Below, one piece after another: positions 33,363-42,816 of a DNA stretch of 51,758 nt (its first letter is position 1; the number at the start of each line of letters is the position of its first letter). The DNA is from Natrialba chahannaoensis JCM 10990 (GTDB lineage: Archaea > Halobacteriota > Halobacteria > Halobacteriales > Natrialbaceae). The stretch is taken from positions 21,003-72,760 of the forward strand of contig NZ_AOIN01000069.1 in assembly GCF_000337135.1 (NCBI RefSeq), read 5' to 3'. The notes beneath the pieces were generated by a model, which saw only the letters and a program-made list of their open reading frames with translations, was not told the DNA's origin and did no database searches. A program made the translations under genes and the position numbers.

Positions 33363-34726
33363 TGACCATCGACGAGGAGATTGCAGAACGGACAGCGACC
33401 GTTGCAGTCGTTGGCGTTGGCTACGTCGGCCTCCCGCTTGCATGTCACTTCGCGGACGCTGGCTTCGATGTGATTGGGTTCGACATCGACGAAGAGCGAA
33501 TGGCCGAGCTTCGAAGCGGCACGTCGTACATTGACGACGTTGCTGACGAGGAACTCAGAGACGCCCTCGAAGCAGGCTTTCAGCCGACCAGCGATCCAAC
33601 ACGACTCACAGCGGCCAACGTCTTCGTCGTCGCTGTCCCGACAGGGATGAACGGCAGCACACCCGACATGAGCGCCATCCGAGCGGCGAGTCGGACCGTC
33701 GCCAAATACGCGCCGTCTCGAGAGATCTTGTACGTCTGTAGCAGCACAGTGTATCCGGGAACCGCAGACGAAATCATTCGAGAGGAACTCCGATCGGGTG
33801 GGCGAGCACTCAGCGAGGACACGTTCGTCGCTGTCGTACCGGAGCGAATTGACCCTGGCGGGCAGTACCTCGTCGACGAAATCCCACTGATCGTCGGCGC
33901 GGACTCAGCGTGCGAACGGGCAACTGCACGGACGCTGTTCGATGCCATTACCGTGAGAACGGTACCAGTGAACTCGACGAAAGCCGCAGAGATGGCGAAA
34001 ACACTCGAGAACACGTACCGAATGGTGAACATCGGACTCGTCAACGAAATCGCACGCTACGCCGAAGCGATCGGCGTCGATATCTGGGAAGTCATCGACG
34101 CAGCGGACACCAAACCGTTCGGGTTTCAGGCGTTCTACCCCGGGCCAGGTGTCGGCGGCCATTGCATTCCAGTCGATCCGCGATTTCTCACCTGGCTCGG
34201 TCGTCGAAATGGTCAACCACTTCGAATGGTCGAACAGGCAAACGGTATGAACGGACGGATGCCGTCACACGTCATCAATCGCGTTCGAACCGGACTCGAG
34301 TCACACGGCGTGTCACTCGAGGCCGCAGAGATAACCGTTCTCGGCCTCACGTACAAGCCGAACGTTGGAGACACCCGAAACGCACCGGCGGTCACGATCT
34401 GTGAATCACTCGTAGATACCGGGGCGACCATTACGCCGGTCGACCCGCACGTGGACCGGGCCCCTATCGGTGGGAAACTGCTGGAGCCGGCTGGAGAGAT
34501 AAATCAGACTGTTGCGAGCCAATCCGATGCGGTGTTGCTGCTCGTCGATCACGACGATTTTGTCTACGAACCGCTAGAAGCAGCACCATTCGTCTTCGAT
34601 ACGCAGAATGCGATCCCCGGCGACCTGTCGGTGCCGGTCGTCCGACTCGGCGATGGGACCTCGATGCAACCGACTCAGTTTCGTGCGACGAGTTCGACCA
34701 CGTCCTCGACGACCTTCCAGAACTGA
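33362..34726 (+). CDS. UDP/GDP-sugar 6-dehydrogenase (UDP-GlcNAc dehydrogenase-like)
   Basis: This 454-residue enzyme oxidises the C6 alcohol of a nucleotide sugar to the acid, using two NAD+. The NAD motif VVGVGYVGLPLA is at 17-28. The active-site Lys and Asn lie in AAEMAKTLENTYRMVNIGLV (about 208-227), and the catalytic Cys in GPGVGGHCIPVDP is Cys268. The WbpA/TviB branch has this form and acts on UDP-GlcNAc or UDP-ManNAc; UDP-glucose is also possible. Coupled to the epimerase by a one-base overlap, it should provide an acidic sugar for the surface glycan. Its 3' end overlaps the convergent sugar transferase gene by 52 bases. Confidence 0.92.
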   Translation: MTIDEEIAERTATVAVVGVGYVGLPLACHFADAGFDVIGFDIDEERMAELRSGTSYIDDVADEELRDALEAGFQPTSDPTRLTAANVFVVAVPTGMNGSTPDMSAIRAASRTVAKYAPSREILYVCSSTVYPGTADEIIREELRSGGRALSEDTFVAVVPERIDPGGQYLVDEIPLIVGADSACERATARTLFDAITVRTVPVNSTKAAEMAKTLENTYRMVNIGLVNEIARYAEAIGVDIWEVIDAADTKPFGFQAFYPGPGVGGHCIPVDPRFLTWLGRRNGQPLRMVEQANGMNGRMPSHVINRVRTGLESHGVSLEAAEITVLGLTYKPNVGDTRNAPAVTICESLVDTGATITPVDPHVDRAPIGGKLLEPAGEINQTVASQSDAVLLLVDHDDFVYEPLEAAPFVFDTQNAIPGDLSVPVVRLGDGTSMQPTQFRATSSTTSSTTFQN

Positions 34727-36120
34727 CGAAGCAATATTTTCACGTCCAGCCGGAGCGACTGTGTTCGAATATAGTGTAGGTCGTACTGGATCTTTTCGTC
34801 CGGCTCCTGACTCGTTGCATTGTTGATCTGGGCGAGTCCCGTCAGGCCAGGCTTGACAAACCATCGCTGCTTCCACTGCACAGCCTCGCTCTCAAACCCT
34901 GGCTCGAGTTCGGTCTGTGCGGGACGGGGGCCAACGACACTCATGTCGCCCACGAGAATCGACCAAAGTTGTGGAATCTCGTCAAGGTGCGTCGTTCGGA
35001 GGAACGTCCCCAACGGTGTCCGGCGATCCTCGTCGATCACTGTGCCGACCTCGCCGCCCTTCTCCGGCTTGAGTGTCCTGAACTTCAAGATCTGGAATGT
35101 TTCGCCGTAGAGATACGTCCGCGTCTGGCTGAAGAAGACTGGGCCTTGGCCCTCAAGTTTGAGCGCGATCACAATCAGAACGATCACCGGTGAGAGAACG
35201 AGCAAGGCAGTTCCAGCAACAACGATATCGAACAATCGTTTGAGCAGGTGGTCTAGCGGATCCCACGGTTCGACCTCGATGTCGACCAGTTCACCTACCA
35301 CACCTTCGTCGACGAGGACCTTGTCAGCGTACTCTCGGTGGGCCTTCGCCGCAACACCGTGCTCGTGGCACACATCGAGCGAGCCGAAGAACTCCGCGCG
35401 GTCGGCCTGCTGAAACGCCAGAACGACGGTGTCAATGTCGTATTCGACGAGGACGTCCTCGAGTCGCGCCAATCCGCCAAGCCGCTCCGGATACTGCGCC
35501 CGCTCGACCTCGCGGATAGCCTCATCGGTCGATTCGGCGAAGAGGGCACCACCATCTGCAACGGCGAGCACACCATCAGTATCGTTCCGTGATGCAACGA
35601 CCGATGGACAGAGATAGCCGAGAACGGGGCCAGAGACTGCAGCAGTCACGCGCTGGAGTTGGTCTGCATCATCGCCGATAAGGATTGTTCGACCCTCGGA
35701 CGCAGCGGGTCGGCGGCGAATCCAGACGAACCACGACGGGACGACGATGACGAGAACTCCAATCGTCATCGTCACTGTTGCTCGCGGAAGGCGGTACGAC
35801 CAGTTGAAATATCCAAGCGTCGAGAGCGCAAGCCCAGCGACGATGAGCCGCTTTTGAGTGAGAAAGACGGTATCGAGCACACGTCGCGGTTGTGGCTTGT
35901 ACAACGGAATGAGACTGCCAGCGACGGCAACCACGCTCAGCCCCAGTGCCCAGTAAAGCGAACGACCCGAGAGGACGGTTACGTCGAGGCGATTGAACAC
36001 TGGAACATAGGTCGTAAACAGCGACTGGGGAAGATTGTGGTTGGCGACCAACACTGCAAACACCGTCAGGAGAACGACACCACAGAGGCTCACGATTCGA
36101 TACCGCCATCCTGTCACCAT
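34675..36120 (-). CDS. Polyprenyl-phosphate sugar-1-phosphate transferase (WcaJ-type)
   Basis: This 481-residue membrane enzyme starts glycan assembly by moving a sugar-1-phosphate to dolichyl/polyprenyl phosphate. The N-terminal 150 residues hold about four membrane helices, followed by a Rossmann-like cytoplasmic domain (ILIGDDADQLQRV). The C-terminal catalytic domain begins DHLLKRLFDIVVAGTALLVL and contains GPVFFSQTRTY, FQILKFRTLKPEKG and LVGDMSVVGPRPAQTE, the standard bacterial sugar transferase signatures. ATG 36120 (MVTGWRYR) is chosen because the upstream frame is not protein-like. It is the likely priming enzyme for the locus, and it lies convergent with the dehydrogenase gene. Confidence 0.92.
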   Translation of the reverse strand: MVTGWRYRIVSLCGVVLLTVFAVLVANHNLPQSLFTTYVPVFNRLDVTVLSGRSLYWALGLSVVAVAGSLIPLYKPQPRRVLDTVFLTQKRLIVAGLALSTLGYFNWSYRLPRATVTMTIGVLVIVVPSWFVWIRRRPAASEGRTILIGDDADQLQRVTAAVSGPVLGYLCPSVVASRNDTDGVLAVADGGALFAESTDEAIREVERAQYPERLGGLARLEDVLVEYDIDTVVLAFQQADRAEFFGSLDVCHEHGVAAKAHREYADKVLVDEGVVGELVDIEVEPWDPLDHLLKRLFDIVVAGTALLVLSPVIVLIVIALKLEGQGPVFFSQTRTYLYGETFQILKFRTLKPEKGGEVGTVIDEDRRTPLGTFLRTTHLDEIPQLWSILVGDMSVVGPRPAQTELEPGFESEAVQWKQRWFVKPGLTGLAQINNATSQEPDEKIQYDLHYIRTQSLRLDVKILLRQFWKVVEDVVELVARN

Positions 36121-36360
36121 ACACCACTTGTCGCCACCCCGAGTGAGATAATGTATTTTATATTCATCCCTGACAGTTCGTTTGTGAAAGAGAAACACTG
36201 AGACGGCGATCAGAGTAACGGAAGCAAGAGAGACACAGCGGGTGATACACAGCCAGAGAAAGTGATGGTGGGGGAAGCTGTCAGCCGAAACTAGTCGGTG
36301 AACGCACAGTCTCCGGCAAGAAGGGAACGAGGACGTGCGTATCACGTACCACGCCCGTCG

Positions 36361-38823
36361 CTACTCGAGTACGACCTGCTCGCCGTTCTCTACGTCAGCC
36401 ATCGAGACCTCACGTTCGTTGTCACCGATAGTGTACTCGCCGGGGTACGGCACTGTCACGGAGAACGAGCCGTCTTCATCGACTGCCACCGTTCGTTCGT
36501 ACGTGAACGTCTCGTCCGAGACGGCAACTTCGGTTTCGAGAGACAAGTCTTCACCAGCCTCGCCAGATCCGGCGATCGTCGCGCCGGGAACGACAGCAAA
36601 GGCAGAGGCCTCATCGTCAAGGTAGATAGCCTGGTAGTGCGCCAGTCCATCGGTCTCGTTCTCGCCAGCGCTGTAGTTCCCGTGGAGTTGTGTCTGTGCC
36701 GTCTCGGCGGGCATCTCTGGCGAGCCGGACAGGACGACGTAGCCGACGCGGTCCTCGAACTGGTCGTACCAGTCGTCCGGGTCGGTTGCAGCCTGGAACT
36801 CACCGAAGTTGTTTGCAGCGTAACCATAGCTACTGGCTTCGCCGTTCACGAAGTAGTTGTGCATCCGGTTGTCACCCCACGGGCTCAACACGAAATTGTC
36901 GGGGTACTCTCGGTCGGTTTCGAGTGCGTGCCCTTCGATTGCGGCCGTCGCTTCGACTTCTGCATCACCGTAGGCGGTCTGGGCACTCAGTGACGGGACG
37001 AAGAGTAGACTCATCCCACAGACAAGCAGAGCGATCCAGGCGAGCATCGCGAGCTTTCGCCACTCACGGGAGACGATGATACTGGGCTCGGGATCTCCGC
37101 CGTCGGCTGCAGCCCGACGGATACTCGCGGTCCCGTCGTGATCATCGCCACCGTCTGTCCTGAACGGACGCGGCAGTCGGGCGAGGTCGACCCACGCGAG
37201 AAGGGAAACAAGACCGAGGCCGCCAAGAACGGACACTGGAACCGCGAGCTGGGCAGCAAAGCGGACCTGAAACACGGCCAGGGCGAGCCAGAACAGCGTG
37301 TAGACGGACAGCAACAGCCACGCTGGCTCGTACCGACGGCTGGTCAGCCAGATCGCCCAGCCGAGGACGACGATTGCGAGGTAGAAGGTCGCTCCAAGCT
37401 GGGCGAGCGGTTCGAGGATGATCGAGTTTTCCGTCGCGAACAGCGACTGTAGCTCCGTTGCACCGTGGTGTTCCCGGAAGAACACATCGTCAGCGCGTTC
37501 TCGCAGCCGGCTCCACTCCTCGGCCCAGAGCGACCGAAACGCTGCGAGAGCCACCCCAGTGAACAGGACCTGAAGACCAACGAACACGCTAACGGGAATG
37601 CCAGGGTCGAGCTGTCGCCAGCCCTCGCCGATCACAACGACACCGAGTGCGCCGACCACCACAACTGCCGGAACGACGGCAATGAACGACTCGTGCCAGC
37701 CCCAGCGGAGGTGCAAGAACGCGGCGAGGGACCCACTCACGACGAGTCCACCAACCAGAGGCGCGTTCGCGAGCACCGGCGAAACGTCCTCACGAGCGTC
37801 AAGTGCGGCTTTCATGCCGACGTAGCCGGCCGCCGGAATGTACATCAGTATCGAGCCACCCCAGGCGTGGGCCGAGAGTGCGAGCGCCACACCGAACGTG
37901 ACGGCGGCGAACCAGGCCCACGGTGACCGACAGTGACCGAACACCGCGTCCCGTGTCGTCGGTGCAGCCGCCCGCCGCCGTCGGAGATCCATCGCCAGCC
38001 ACGCGAGTCCCAACAGCGTCACACCGAGCCAGAAGTACTGGTACAGTCTGTGCTCGAGAAAGCCCACGCCGGAGTAGACGGCGTGAACTGGCGTCAGCGC
38101 AAGCAACACGACGGACGCGACGCCGACGCGAACGTCGTCCGTCACGACAACAGCGAGCCAGTAGATGACGACACCCAGCGCCAGCGTCGCAACCACAGGC
38201 AGCCAGGCAGCGACCATATCTGCTGCCCACTGATCGCCGCCGAGCAGTTCGGCGAAAAACCAGTTCGAGGCATGGGTGAGCGGACGCAACCCGGCTGCAC
38301 CATCAGGCATCGACGTCACCACACCCCAATCAGTTACTCCGTCCGACTCAGCAAGCAGTTCGTCCATCCAGTACCGGTAGTAGTACGGGTCGTTCCCTGG
38401 TGAGACAACGTACTCACCGCGAAATACCGACCCGTAGTTTACCAGCCGCATCGCGAACAGGAAGACCAGCGCCCCCGCAAGTGCACCGGCCGCCCGCCAG
38501 TCGACAGCCACGGCCTCGGTGAAATCACGCGAAACCGATGTGGACTCACTCTCATCGGTGAGTTCCTCGCCAGTCAACCCGGCTCGCACACCGTCGCGAC
38601 TGGAGACGCGGTACTCCCCATCGTCTTTGACGACAATCTCGCGGGAAACGAGTTCGCCGAACGTCCCGGAGTCGAGCGGCAGAGCCGAGAACTCCCACGT
38701 CTCGTGGTCGTCGTCGACAGCGAGGACGGTCTCGAGTGTTGCTGCTCCGTCGTCGTACTCCTCGACGAACGACGCTGTTGCGTCGGCGATCGACTGGGGA
38801 GCCGGGTCGTCGGCGTCGGCCAT
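36361..38823 (-). CDS. STT3/AglB-like oligosaccharyltransferase with an atypical active-site motif
   Basis: This is an 820-residue protein. Residues 1-110 are soluble and acidic, with a winged-helix-like stretch (SGTFGELVSREIVVKDDGEY), followed by about 13 membrane helices. The first external loop has SPGNDPYYYRYW (Gly-Asn-Asp at 143-145), matching the GND metal site of haloarchaeal AglB. The second loop has GFLEHRLYQYF in place of the GFADHN region. The classical WWDYG is absent; SPWGDNRM at 647-654 stands in a comparable place, followed by a beta-rich C-terminal domain. It probably transfers a lipid-linked glycan to protein, or a related acceptor, at the outer face. Neighbouring priming and precursor genes support this. 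The divergent motifs mean activity and acceptor rule could differ from AglB. Confidence 0.8.
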   Translation of the reverse strand: MADADDPAPQSIADATASFVEEYDDGAATLETVLAVDDDHETWEFSALPLDSGTFGELVSREIVVKDDGEYRVSSRDGVRAGLTGEELTDESESTSVSRDFTEAVAVDWRAAGALAGALVFLFAMRLVNYGSVFRGEYVVSPGNDPYYYRYWMDELLAESDGVTDWGVVTSMPDGAAGLRPLTHASNWFFAELLGGDQWAADMVAAWLPVVATLALGVVIYWLAVVVTDDVRVGVASVVLLALTPVHAVYSGVGFLEHRLYQYFWLGVTLLGLAWLAMDLRRRRAAAPTTRDAVFGHCRSPWAWFAAVTFGVALALSAHAWGGSILMYIPAAGYVGMKAALDAREDVSPVLANAPLVGGLVVSGSLAAFLHLRWGWHESFIAVVPAVVVVGALGVVVIGEGWRQLDPGIPVSVFVGLQVLFTGVALAAFRSLWAEEWSRLRERADDVFFREHHGATELQSLFATENSIILEPLAQLGATFYLAIVVLGWAIWLTSRRYEPAWLLLSVYTLFWLALAVFQVRFAAQLAVPVSVLGGLGLVSLLAWVDLARLPRPFRTDGGDDHDGTASIRRAAADGGDPEPSIIVSREWRKLAMLAWIALLVCGMSLLFVPSLSAQTAYGDAEVEATAAIEGHALETDREYPDNFVLSPWGDNRMHNYFVNGEASSYGYAANNFGEFQAATDPDDWYDQFEDRVGYVVLSGSPEMPAETAQTQLHGNYSAGENETDGLAHYQAIYLDDEASAFAVVPGATIAGSGEAGEDLSLETEVAVSDETFTYERTVAVDEDGSFSVTVPYPGEYTIGDNEREVSMADVENGEQVVLE

Positions 38824-38925
38824 TAGCCACTACGTTTTCGTGGGAACCGATAAAGACTGTGAGAAAACTGCCTCTACTCGGAACCAACAGCGGGTGATCG
38901 GGCACCAACCACCGGACCGGTTCAG

Positions 38926-39699
38926 TCAGTCAGTCTCGAGTTCCGGCGCGCTAACGGACGGTCCAGAAACCTCCGCTGGCGGGACTTTCTCACCCTGCAG
39001 GAACGCCGTCGCCTGATCTCGGTCCTCGGGATAGCCGACGTCGACGCGCCAGCCCTCCATCCGGATCGCATCAATCGTCCGCCCGGACTGGATCAACAGA
39101 TCGATCGCGTCCGAGAGTTCGTACTCGCCGCGGTTACTCGGTTGGACGAGCCGACACGCATGAAAGATTGCGGGCGTGAATGTGTAGAATCCGGTCATTA
39201 CGAGATTCGACGGCGGATCGTCGGGCTTCTCGACGACCTCGACGATTTCACCGTACTCGTTCGTATCGAGCACGCCGTACCGTGAGGCTTCCTGGTAGGG
39301 CACCTGCTCGACCAGGAACGCCGCATCCGCGCGGTCTTCGCGCTGGCGCGTTACCACGTCACCGAGGTTCGACCGGAAGACGTTATCGCCGAGCATGAGC
39401 ATGAACTCGTCCTCGACGAGCGACTCGACCTGGAGGATGGCGTGGGCGAGTCCCAACTGCTCGCGCTGGTGGGCGTAGGTGATCGGCACGCCGCGGTACT
39501 CGTCACCGTAGCGGTTGATCAACTGCTCTTTCAGATGACCGACGACGACGAGCAACTCCGTCGCACCGATCGTGATGAGGTTGTCGAAGACATCCTCGAT
39601 GATTGGCCGTCCGTCAACCTCGACGAGCGCCTTTGGTTTGTCGTCGGTGAGCGGCTGGAGACGAGTCCCCTTTCCGGCTGCGAGAACGACCGCTTGCAT
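38926..39699 (-). CDS. Sugar-1-phosphate nucleotidylyltransferase (AglF/GlmU-N-like)
   Basis: This 257-residue enzyme begins MQAVVLAAGKGTRLQPLT, the G-x-G-T-R-L nucleotide-binding loop. It contains DKPKALVEVDGRPI, HQREQLGLAHAI, MLMLGDNVF (with the catalytic Asp) and RYGVLDTNEYGEIVEVVEKP. It joins a nucleoside triphosphate to glucose-1-phosphate or a related sugar-1-phosphate, giving the UDP- or dTDP-sugar used by the cluster; resemblance to haloarchaeal AglF favours UTP and glucose-1-phosphate. ATG 39699 is secure because the motif starts there. It lies about 100 bases before the STT3-like gene on the same strand and may share its transcript. Confidence 0.88.
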   Translation of the reverse strand: MQAVVLAAGKGTRLQPLTDDKPKALVEVDGRPIIEDVFDNLITIGATELLVVVGHLKEQLINRYGDEYRGVPITYAHQREQLGLAHAILQVESLVEDEFMLMLGDNVFRSNLGDVVTRQREDRADAAFLVEQVPYQEASRYGVLDTNEYGEIVEVVEKPDDPPSNLVMTGFYTFTPAIFHACRLVQPSNRGEYELSDAIDLLIQSGRTIDAIRMEGWRVDVGYPEDRDQATAFLQGEKVPPAEVSGPSVSAPELETD

Positions 39700-39924
39700 A
39701 GCCACTGCCCACTTCGGACCGGGATAAATAGCCACTCCCTGTCCATGCTGGATACCCGTCAAAACGGTGTGTATTCGGGTTTGCAGCAGACACTAGGACG
39801 AACAGTGAACAGTCACACTCGTCGACGGATTCATACTCTGAAAGTGCGACAACCCCTCGACGGTGGCGCTACTGAGACAGTAGTCCTAGTACTAGCGCTC
39901 TATCCCCGAACTAGTACTAGCTTG

Positions 39925-39946
39925 ACCTCCGCCTGAAGACGGAGGT
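39925..39946. terminator. Hairpin with ACCTCCG/CGGAGGT arms
   Basis: Perfect seven-base arms with an eight-base loop lie between the nucleotidylyltransferase gene and the stop of the HTH gene. It may end transcription of the HTH gene. Just left, the 11-base word CTAGTACTAGC occurs twice (39886 and 39911). The stem is nearly the same as that of the hairpin at 41497-41516. Confidence 0.4.
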
Positions 39947-39976
39947 ATGCGCTTGCTATCTTTATCACGAAGATCG

Positions 39977-41368
39977 CTACTCCGTGGAACCCGAACTCGA
40001 GTCCCCACCCTCTCCAGCGATATCTCGCAGCAGCCGCACCTCGTCTTCCTCGGTGATGTGATCGGCATCGAAGCAAGCACGGAGAACTTTGTGTGCGAAC
40101 TCTGGATCAGCGAGACAGTCCTGTCGATCGGATGATGGCGAACGCATGGTGGACTCGAGTGACTCGAGTTGCTCAGAAAGTGTGGCGATGGTAGTTGCGA
40201 GGTTGTTGATAGCGGTGACAGTCTCGGTCTCAGTCTCAGCAGTATCAGTCTTCGTCTCAGTAGTAGCGTCTATTCCGGAGGTGGAGACGGTGTCTGTACC
40301 CGTGGCCGTACCTGGAAATTGCCCTGAACTGATTCCCATCCTCGCACCCGTCTCCGACCCGGAACCTGCAGCGGAGTCTGCCGTCTCCGTCGGCTCGTCA
40401 GCCGGTGTCTCCTGGCGACTGAACCGACGTGAGTCGTACGTGTCACCGGTGGAGTCGTCGTCACTGCGCTCGCTCCCTGCTCCAGCCCCAGCGTCGGACT
40501 CAGATGCAACCACTTGTTGTCCAGTTCCATCGTCAGCTGTATCGACAGCCTCCGACGCAGAATTATCAGTGTCGCCGTCCACGGACTCCGCCCCACCCTC
40601 GTTCTCAATCCTGTTCCCGTTCGCCGCCGAGTTCGGCTCGGACTCGAGTAGCCCCTCGTCATCTGCACCGTCTTCAGCGCTGGATTCGGACTGGCGATCA
40701 TCCTCGTGATCACGAACTGTCTCCACTGCACTGTCCTCGTCCTCGTCCTTGTCCTCGTCGTCGCCGTCGCCCTCACCTTCGCATTCGCCCTCGTCGTCAA
40801 ACAGGTCCGCGACGAACTCGCGCCGGCGCGACCACTCGAAGCCGTCGATCGAGTTCACTCGCTGGCTGATTGTCGCGCTGGTGACCTCGAGCGTCTCGGC
40901 GAGTGCGGCCTGTGTTGCGTCGGGCCGGGCGGCGATCTCCTGAAGCGTCTCGCGTTGGCGCGGTGTGAGCGTGGCTGGATCGGTCGGTTCGTCGGGTGTC
41001 ACGTCCGTCGAGTTGTCGGTGGTCATCGTCGAATCGTCGGCTGTGTCTGAGGTTGTTGGTGCGCCATCCGTGGAAACAGGTGTCTCCCCCGAACCGTCGT
41101 CCGAATCCTGGTCGGTGGTTAGTTTTGCAGTGCGTTGGTCCTCGTCTTCGCCCTCGTCTGCTGACTCGCCTGGGTCACCGAACTCCTCGAGTACTTGCTC
41201 AACGATTGAGACGGTTGCACCGCTGACGTCATCGGCGAGTTCCTCAAGCGAGGCGTCCGGTCGGGAGGCGGCAACGTCAAGGACCTTCTTGTGGAGGATG
41301 GCACGAGGCATCCGGTTTCGAGTGCCATGCGTGCTCTTGGCTACGGGTGATGATGTTGAGTTGCTCAT
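39977..41368 (-). CDS. Large acidic HTH protein, probable DNA-binding regulator
   Basis: This is a 463-residue protein with two short folded regions joined by long disordered acidic stretches. Residues about 20-65 (RAILHKKVLDVAASRPDASL, then DVSGATVSIVEQVLEEFG) form one helix-turn-helix. Residues about 140-190 (TLTPRQRETLQEIAARPDAT, then EVTSATISQRVNSIDGFEW) form a second, MarR/AsnC-like one. A coiled coil near 385-415 (INNLATTIATLSEQLESLES) suggests oligomers. The C-terminal helix block ends in a Ser/Gly tail. ATG 41368 is used because a TATA-like GTTATAAG complement lies near 41420 and an earlier ATG at 41407 would fall too close to it. Its role is unknown. Confidence 0.65.
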   Translation of the reverse strand: MSNSTSSPVAKSTHGTRNRMPRAILHKKVLDVAASRPDASLEELADDVSGATVSIVEQVLEEFGDPGESADEGEDEDQRTAKLTTDQDSDDGSGETPVSTDGAPTTSDTADDSTMTTDNSTDVTPDEPTDPATLTPRQRETLQEIAARPDATQAALAETLEVTSATISQRVNSIDGFEWSRRREFVADLFDDEGECEGEGDGDDEDKDEDEDSAVETVRDHEDDRQSESSAEDGADDEGLLESEPNSAANGNRIENEGGAESVDGDTDNSASEAVDTADDGTGQQVVASESDAGAGAGSERSDDDSTGDTYDSRRFSRQETPADEPTETADSAAGSGSETGARMGISSGQFPGTATGTDTVSTSGIDATTETKTDTAETETETVTAINNLATTIATLSEQLESLESTMRSPSSDRQDCLADPEFAHKVLRACFDADHITEEDEVRLLRDIAGEGGDSSSGSTE

Positions 41369-41496
41369 TCTCACCAATGGAACAGTCTGAGTTAGCATAT
41401 CTGACATCGACCGGCCTGTTATAAGTTTCTCAGTGGAAGAACACTTTCAAAAGGATATGAAAAACAGGACCAGAGCAAAGTGTTCAGTAACACCCA

Positions 41497-41516
41497 CCTC
41501 CGCGTTTCTGCGGAGG
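41497..41516. terminator. Hairpin with CCTCCGC/GCGGAGG arms
   Basis: Seven-base perfect arms with the loop GTTTCT lie 130 bases upstream of the HTH start, on the far side of the gene from the matching hairpin at 39925. It could terminate transcripts of the membrane-protein gene to its right, or be an end structure of a small mobile unit. Confidence 0.35.
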
Positions 41517-41621
41517 AATTCCGAGCGGGAGGAGTTGCAGAGATACAGCCAAGTTCAGCGACGGACCCGTTAAACAGCAACTACAGCCACATCTGACAGA
41601 TCACTCGTTCGCTTCTCACTC

Positions 41622-42455
41622 TCACGATCGGTTGCCCACAAGCGGCAGCACAATGAATCGCCAGACGGGTGGATAGGCGAGGCCAATCAGCAAGCCAAAG
41701 CCAACCAGAACAACCAGACTAAACACGTGAAGGTACGGGATCGGACGAGGGAGACCCAGCACGATGCGCATCCAGAGTGGCAACGCCAACACGACAGCCA
41801 CGAGCCAGACACCGAGTCCATAACAGACGCCAAGCAGCAACGACGGTCCCGGCCGTAGCACGTGCCAGCGCCTGTTGAGTAGCGAGATCCCCATCGCGAA
41901 CCCGGCGCTCACCACAGTACACCCACCGAAGAGGACTAACCAGCCTGCAGCTGTACTCTCACGACCCACCAGTTCGGCGACCAACTCGAGTCGCCCTGTC
42001 AAGACGAGAGCAGCACCAACGGCGATTCCACCGAACAGGCCCATAATTCCGGCGGCGTAGCCGAGCACGAGCGGTTGCGCTAGCAGTCCGTACCGCGGCA
42101 GTCGCCTGCGGCTGTCATGGTCGCCAACGGCGGTTGCAGCGGTGAACACGGCGACGGCGATCACGAAGGTTACGATCGAGGCGGCGATGCTCAAGAGTTC
42201 GCGCGTGTCGAACGGCGGCTGGTCGAGTGTGTAGTGGAAGGCGAACAGGTCCGCCCAGCGCGAGTCGTGAAGTGCCGCCAGTTCGGATTGGAACACGGGA
42301 GTCACGTAGTGGATGTCCGGAAACATCCCCCAGAGTCCGCCAAGAACGACCAGCCAGAGATGGCGGCGTCTGAGGTAGCCACGGAAGGCAAGCGGCGCTG
42401 CTGCGAGGAGAACGAGCGTCGCACCGGCGAGGAAGTGGGTGAGTTCGGGGGCCAT
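41622..42455 (-). CDS. Haloarchaeal multi-pass membrane protein, function unknown
   Basis: This 277-residue protein has about seven or eight membrane helices. The N-terminus MAPELTHFLAGATLVLLAAA carries a His, and the second loop has GLWGMFPDIHYVTPVFQSEL with a Pro-Asp-Ile-His motif. This resembles the metal-site layout of YdjM-type membrane hydrolases, as does the later DLFAFHYTLD. It may therefore be a distant member of that group, but the remaining helices give no further clue. It stands alone on its strand, facing away from the PAP2 gene. Confidence 0.65.
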   Translation of the reverse strand: MAPELTHFLAGATLVLLAAAPLAFRGYLRRRHLWLVVLGGLWGMFPDIHYVTPVFQSELAALHDSRWADLFAFHYTLDQPPFDTRELLSIAASIVTFVIAVAVFTAATAVGDHDSRRRLPRYGLLAQPLVLGYAAGIMGLFGGIAVGAALVLTGRLELVAELVGRESTAAGWLVLFGGCTVVSAGFAMGISLLNRRWHVLRPGPSLLLGVCYGLGVWLVAVVLALPLWMRIVLGLPRPIPYLHVFSLVVLVGFGLLIGLAYPPVWRFIVLPLVGNRS

Positions 42456-42816
42456 GTCATCGTCTCCGAGTTCACTCGGACGGCACAGACGACGCCCGAG
42501 TGACCAGCGTAGAATCAGACGATGCTACTATCGCCGAGAGGGTGAAGGTTACCCCGCGACAGTGGCACACGGAATTCCAGGCTCACGAAGGCAGGTTTCC
42601 TGTGTCGATGGCGAGACTTGCAGAGCAGTTTGAACGCACCGGTTGGCGATACATCATCACGATGAAGCACCCACTCGTCTGGCACACGAACACGACCCAC
42701 ACCTCCCGAACAGTTCGAAGAATTAACGTTACGGCGCTCGTATCGACGGGCACTACGATGGTTCAACGTCACCAGCGAGACGAGCCGCAGGCGGTTCGAG
42801 CACCCACCAGCCACCC
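42456..42816. other. Divergent intergenic region, no convincing gene
   Basis: This spacer separates the membrane-protein gene from the PAP2 gene and should carry both promoters. A plus-strand frame from the GTG at 42500 runs through it and overlaps the PAP2 start, but its composition (His, Thr, Arg rich, few acidic residues) is unlike haloarchaeal protein, so I left it out as a gene. Confidence 0.4.

Noticed and set aside
40089-40709. Long Ser/Val-rich plus-strand frame inside the HTH gene region
   Set aside because: Antisense shadow of the acidic linker of the HTH protein.
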